The notes beneath the pieces were generated by a model, which saw only the letters and a list, made by a program, of their open reading frames with translations, was not told the DNA's origin and searched no databases. Positions 43,922-45,263 of a stretch of DNA of 45,263 bases are shown piece after piece. Origin of the DNA: Desulfohalobium retbaense DSM 5692 (lineage in GTDB: Bacteria > Desulfobacterota > Desulfovibrionia > Desulfovibrionales > Desulfohalobiaceae); contig NC_013224.1 of NCBI RefSeq assembly GCF_000024325.1, positions 1-45,263 on the forward strand, written 5' to 3'. Position 1 is the first letter of the stretch, and every line of letters begins with the position of its first letter. Made by a program: the position numbers and the translations under genes.

Positions 43922-44275
43922 ATGAATAACCAATACTATGAAAAAACAACCATACGAGCTTTTGTTGATATCATTTGGTTTCCAATGCGTTTTTTTGGTT
44001 TATTGTATGGCATTTTGTTTCTCGCGCTTTTTTTAAAGGTTGATTACGAAGAGCATGCAAACTTTATAAACGCCATAGGCCCACCTGCCGTAGAATTTTT
44101 AAGTTATTATCTTGGTTGGTTTTTAGAGTTTCCAACAGTTATTTATGGGGCACTTGTTTTTGCGTTTTGGTTCTTTTTTTACTGGATATATACTATCCAC
44201 GGTTTGTTTATATCAGCCTGTGTCATATTATATCATATCTTGAATTCAATTTTACAAGTTTATCCTATTTTTTAG
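43922..44275 (+). CDS. Small multi-pass membrane protein
   Basis: From ATG 43922 (TGGAGGCATAT upstream) 117 residues with about three hydrophobic spans (residues ~22-40, ~56-78, ~83-112). Function unknown. A helicase relic starts 17 bases after its stop, so the recombination that pasted the 44.3-kb copy in may have cut what followed. Confidence 0.55.
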   Translation: MNNQYYEKTTIRAFVDIIWFPMRFFGLLYGILFLALFLKVDYEEHANFINAIGPPAVEFLSYYLGWFLEFPTVIYGALVFAFWFFFYWIYTIHGLFISACVILYHILNSILQVYPIF

Positions 44276-44291
44276 CTTTCAGTTTTTTTAG

Positions 44292-44711
44292 GCCGGGACC
44301 GCCCTGGTGATCAATGACAGGGTGGTCCATTGTGAGGCCCGGGCGGGGCTTGTGCGGGACGCAGAACAAGAGGCCGAGTGTTGTTACCGGGAAAACCCCG
44401 AGGGAGGGGCGAGAACGTATTGTGAATGCTATCCAGGTTGGGAAAGTGCCGGTGTTGTGTTCGACCATCCAGCTTTTGGGTGAGGGGTTTGATTGCTCCG
44501 GTCTGCCAGTTAGTTTTTGACTACGCCGGTTCGCTTCAAAGGACGGCTGCTCCAGGTCGTGGGTCGGATTCTCAGACCTGGAGATGGGAAGCGGCCACGG
44601 GTATTTGACTATGTGGATGCACAGGTGGGGTTGCTGCACCACCAGGCGCAAAAACGGGCACAGGCATTGGCCGAACTCACGGCATGGCCTCAGGGCCACC
44701 ATGCCCCATAG
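44292..44711 (+). pseudogene. Helicase C-terminal relic, copy 2
   Basis: Aligns with ~6154-6537 of the helicase: IVNAIQVGKVPVLCS, LLGEGFDCSG, TTPVRFKGRLLQVVGRILRPGDGKR, YVDAQVGLLHHQAQKRAQAL. Indels near 44375 and 44510 break the frame. Similarity starts abruptly at 44292, so this is a truncated copy of the helicase-small ORF-parA block. Confidence 0.85.
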
Positions 44712-44817
44712 AAACCCCTGTAAGGCCCATATACCCCCAGGCTCCCCGGAGAAAACGGCCTGGTCGTGCTTACAGAAACTGGACAAAACGGACCGATCGC
44801 CCGCAGGCACAGAAAAG

Positions 44818-44864
44818 CGCATTTCTGTTTTTCTTGAAAATTGTATTTCCGTAAAAACGTATTA
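44818..44864 (+). promoter_or_regulatory. YGYATTT operator-like array before the 98-residue ORF
   Basis: Heptamers start at 44818 (CGCATTT), 44826 (TGTTTTT), 44842 (TGTATTT) and 44858 (CGTATTA), with spacings 8, 16 and 16. A drifted third copy of the parA operator. Confidence 0.5.
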
Positions 44865-44876
44865 TGAGGGGCGGCA

Positions 44877-45173
44877 GTGAAATACAATCTGACCAATGCC
44901 TTCCTGGCCTGGAAGCCGAGGGGCCGGGTTGAGGTCCTGCCCGCAAAGGATCACATGGATGTGGCGGGGACGCTTGGCCTGGATAAGTCGTGGGGCTGCT
45001 GCAACCCTCCTTTATGCCGGCTGCCATTGGAGGACCGTGCGGCCAAGCTGTGTGTCAAAGCGCTCCGGGACCTGATCTTTCGGGACCGGTGCAGCCCGGA
45101 AGCTGTGCACCAGGCCATTTCTCAACTTGAGGAATATGAACAGATCCAGGCCGCTGAAATTAGTTCTTTGTGA
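44877..45173 (+). CDS. Hypothetical 98-residue protein
   Basis: Starts at GTG 44877 after GAGGGGCGG. The sequence has a Cys pair (SWGCCNPPLCRLP), a basic middle and an acidic helical tail (AISQLEEYEQIQAAEISSL). No family recognised. Its position between the helicase relic and the parA operator, in the parA direction, matches the small ORF at 6547 though the sequences are unrelated. Confidence 0.55.
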   Translation: MKYNLTNAFLAWKPRGRVEVLPAKDHMDVAGTLGLDKSWGCCNPPLCRLPLEDRAAKLCVKALRDLIFRDRCSPEAVHQAISQLEEYEQIQAAEISSL

Positions 45174-45218
45174 ACGGCCAAACCCCACAACCCTGACAAT
45201 ACGCCCGTGTAGGGAAAA

Positions 45219-45263
45219 CGTATTTTGACAAAAGCGTGTTTCTGTATTTACTGAAAATTGTAT
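45219..45263 (+). promoter_or_regulatory. parA copy 1 operator, continuing into base 1
   Basis: YGYATTT units start at 45219, 45235, 45243 and 45259; the last runs on into bases 1-2. Spacings 16, 8 and 16 equal those at 6915-6961. With bases 1-27 it forms a leader matching 6905-6986, which indicates a circular molecule. Confidence 0.8.

Overview
The window looks like one complete circular plasmid of 45,263 bp, cut open inside a parA leader. If the last bases are joined to the first, they rebuild a leader that aligns base for base with the one upstream of the second parA copy (6905-6987). The gene set (two ParA plus ribbon-helix-helix modules, a third ParA, an iteron array, a primase-helicase, MucR/Ros regulator, many IS elements) fits a plasmid of a Desulfovibrio-like Desulfobacterota. 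From memory, Desulfohalobium retbaense DSM 5692 carries a plasmid of this size; I could not check that. I see no rRNA, tRNA, CRISPR array or relaxase.

Layout. 1-0.9 kb: parA copy 1, broken by a stop codon, and its small RHH partner. 0.9-2.8 kb: a HigBA/RelE-type toxin-antitoxin pair, a probable DNA-binding gene behind a palindromic operator, and a decayed duplicate of part of this block. 2.8-5.1 kb: ParA and a winged-helix protein whose coding sequence contains a 13-bp iteron array (candidate origin or centromere). 5.2-7.85 kb: frameshifted SF2 helicase, small ORF, intact parA-RHH copy 2. 8-12.4 kb: AT-rich accessory genes (lipoprotein, secreted proteins, secreted nuclease). 12.5-15.4 kb: an ISKra4-type element split by an IS3-family element. 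15.5-18.1 kb: a type II restriction-modification system with a controller protein. 18.4-21.7 kb: IS21 remnant, the tail of a class III (Pycsar-like) cyclase, a small integron-type cassette array with three attC-like sites, and a tyrosine recombinase. 21.7-25.9 kb: IS relics around three unknown AT-rich genes and a zinc-ribbon membrane protein. 25.9-29.3 kb: MucR relic, truncated IS1634 transposase, interspersed repeats, a second IS3-family element. 30.2-32.2 kb: MucR/Ros regulator, then HNH and DUF262 genes (likely defence). 32.7-33.85 kb: about 60 copies of an 11-bp repeat in five blocks. 35.6-39.2 kb: small protein plus a 1102-residue primase-helicase. 40.2-44.3 kb: AT-rich cluster with a VirD4/TraD-like ATPase, secreted protein, phosphoesterase, a ParA-like protein without P-loop lysines, and a membrane protein. 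44.3 kb-end: decayed helicase copy, a small ORF and a parA-type operator.

How it works together (inference): maintenance would use the iteron-bearing ParA/winged-helix pair and the primase-helicase for replication, parA-RHH for partition, and toxin-antitoxin plus restriction-modification for retention. The rest is a heavily recombined accessory load. Three partial or full copies of the helicase and two of parA-RHH suggest duplication or fusion of related plasmids followed by decay.
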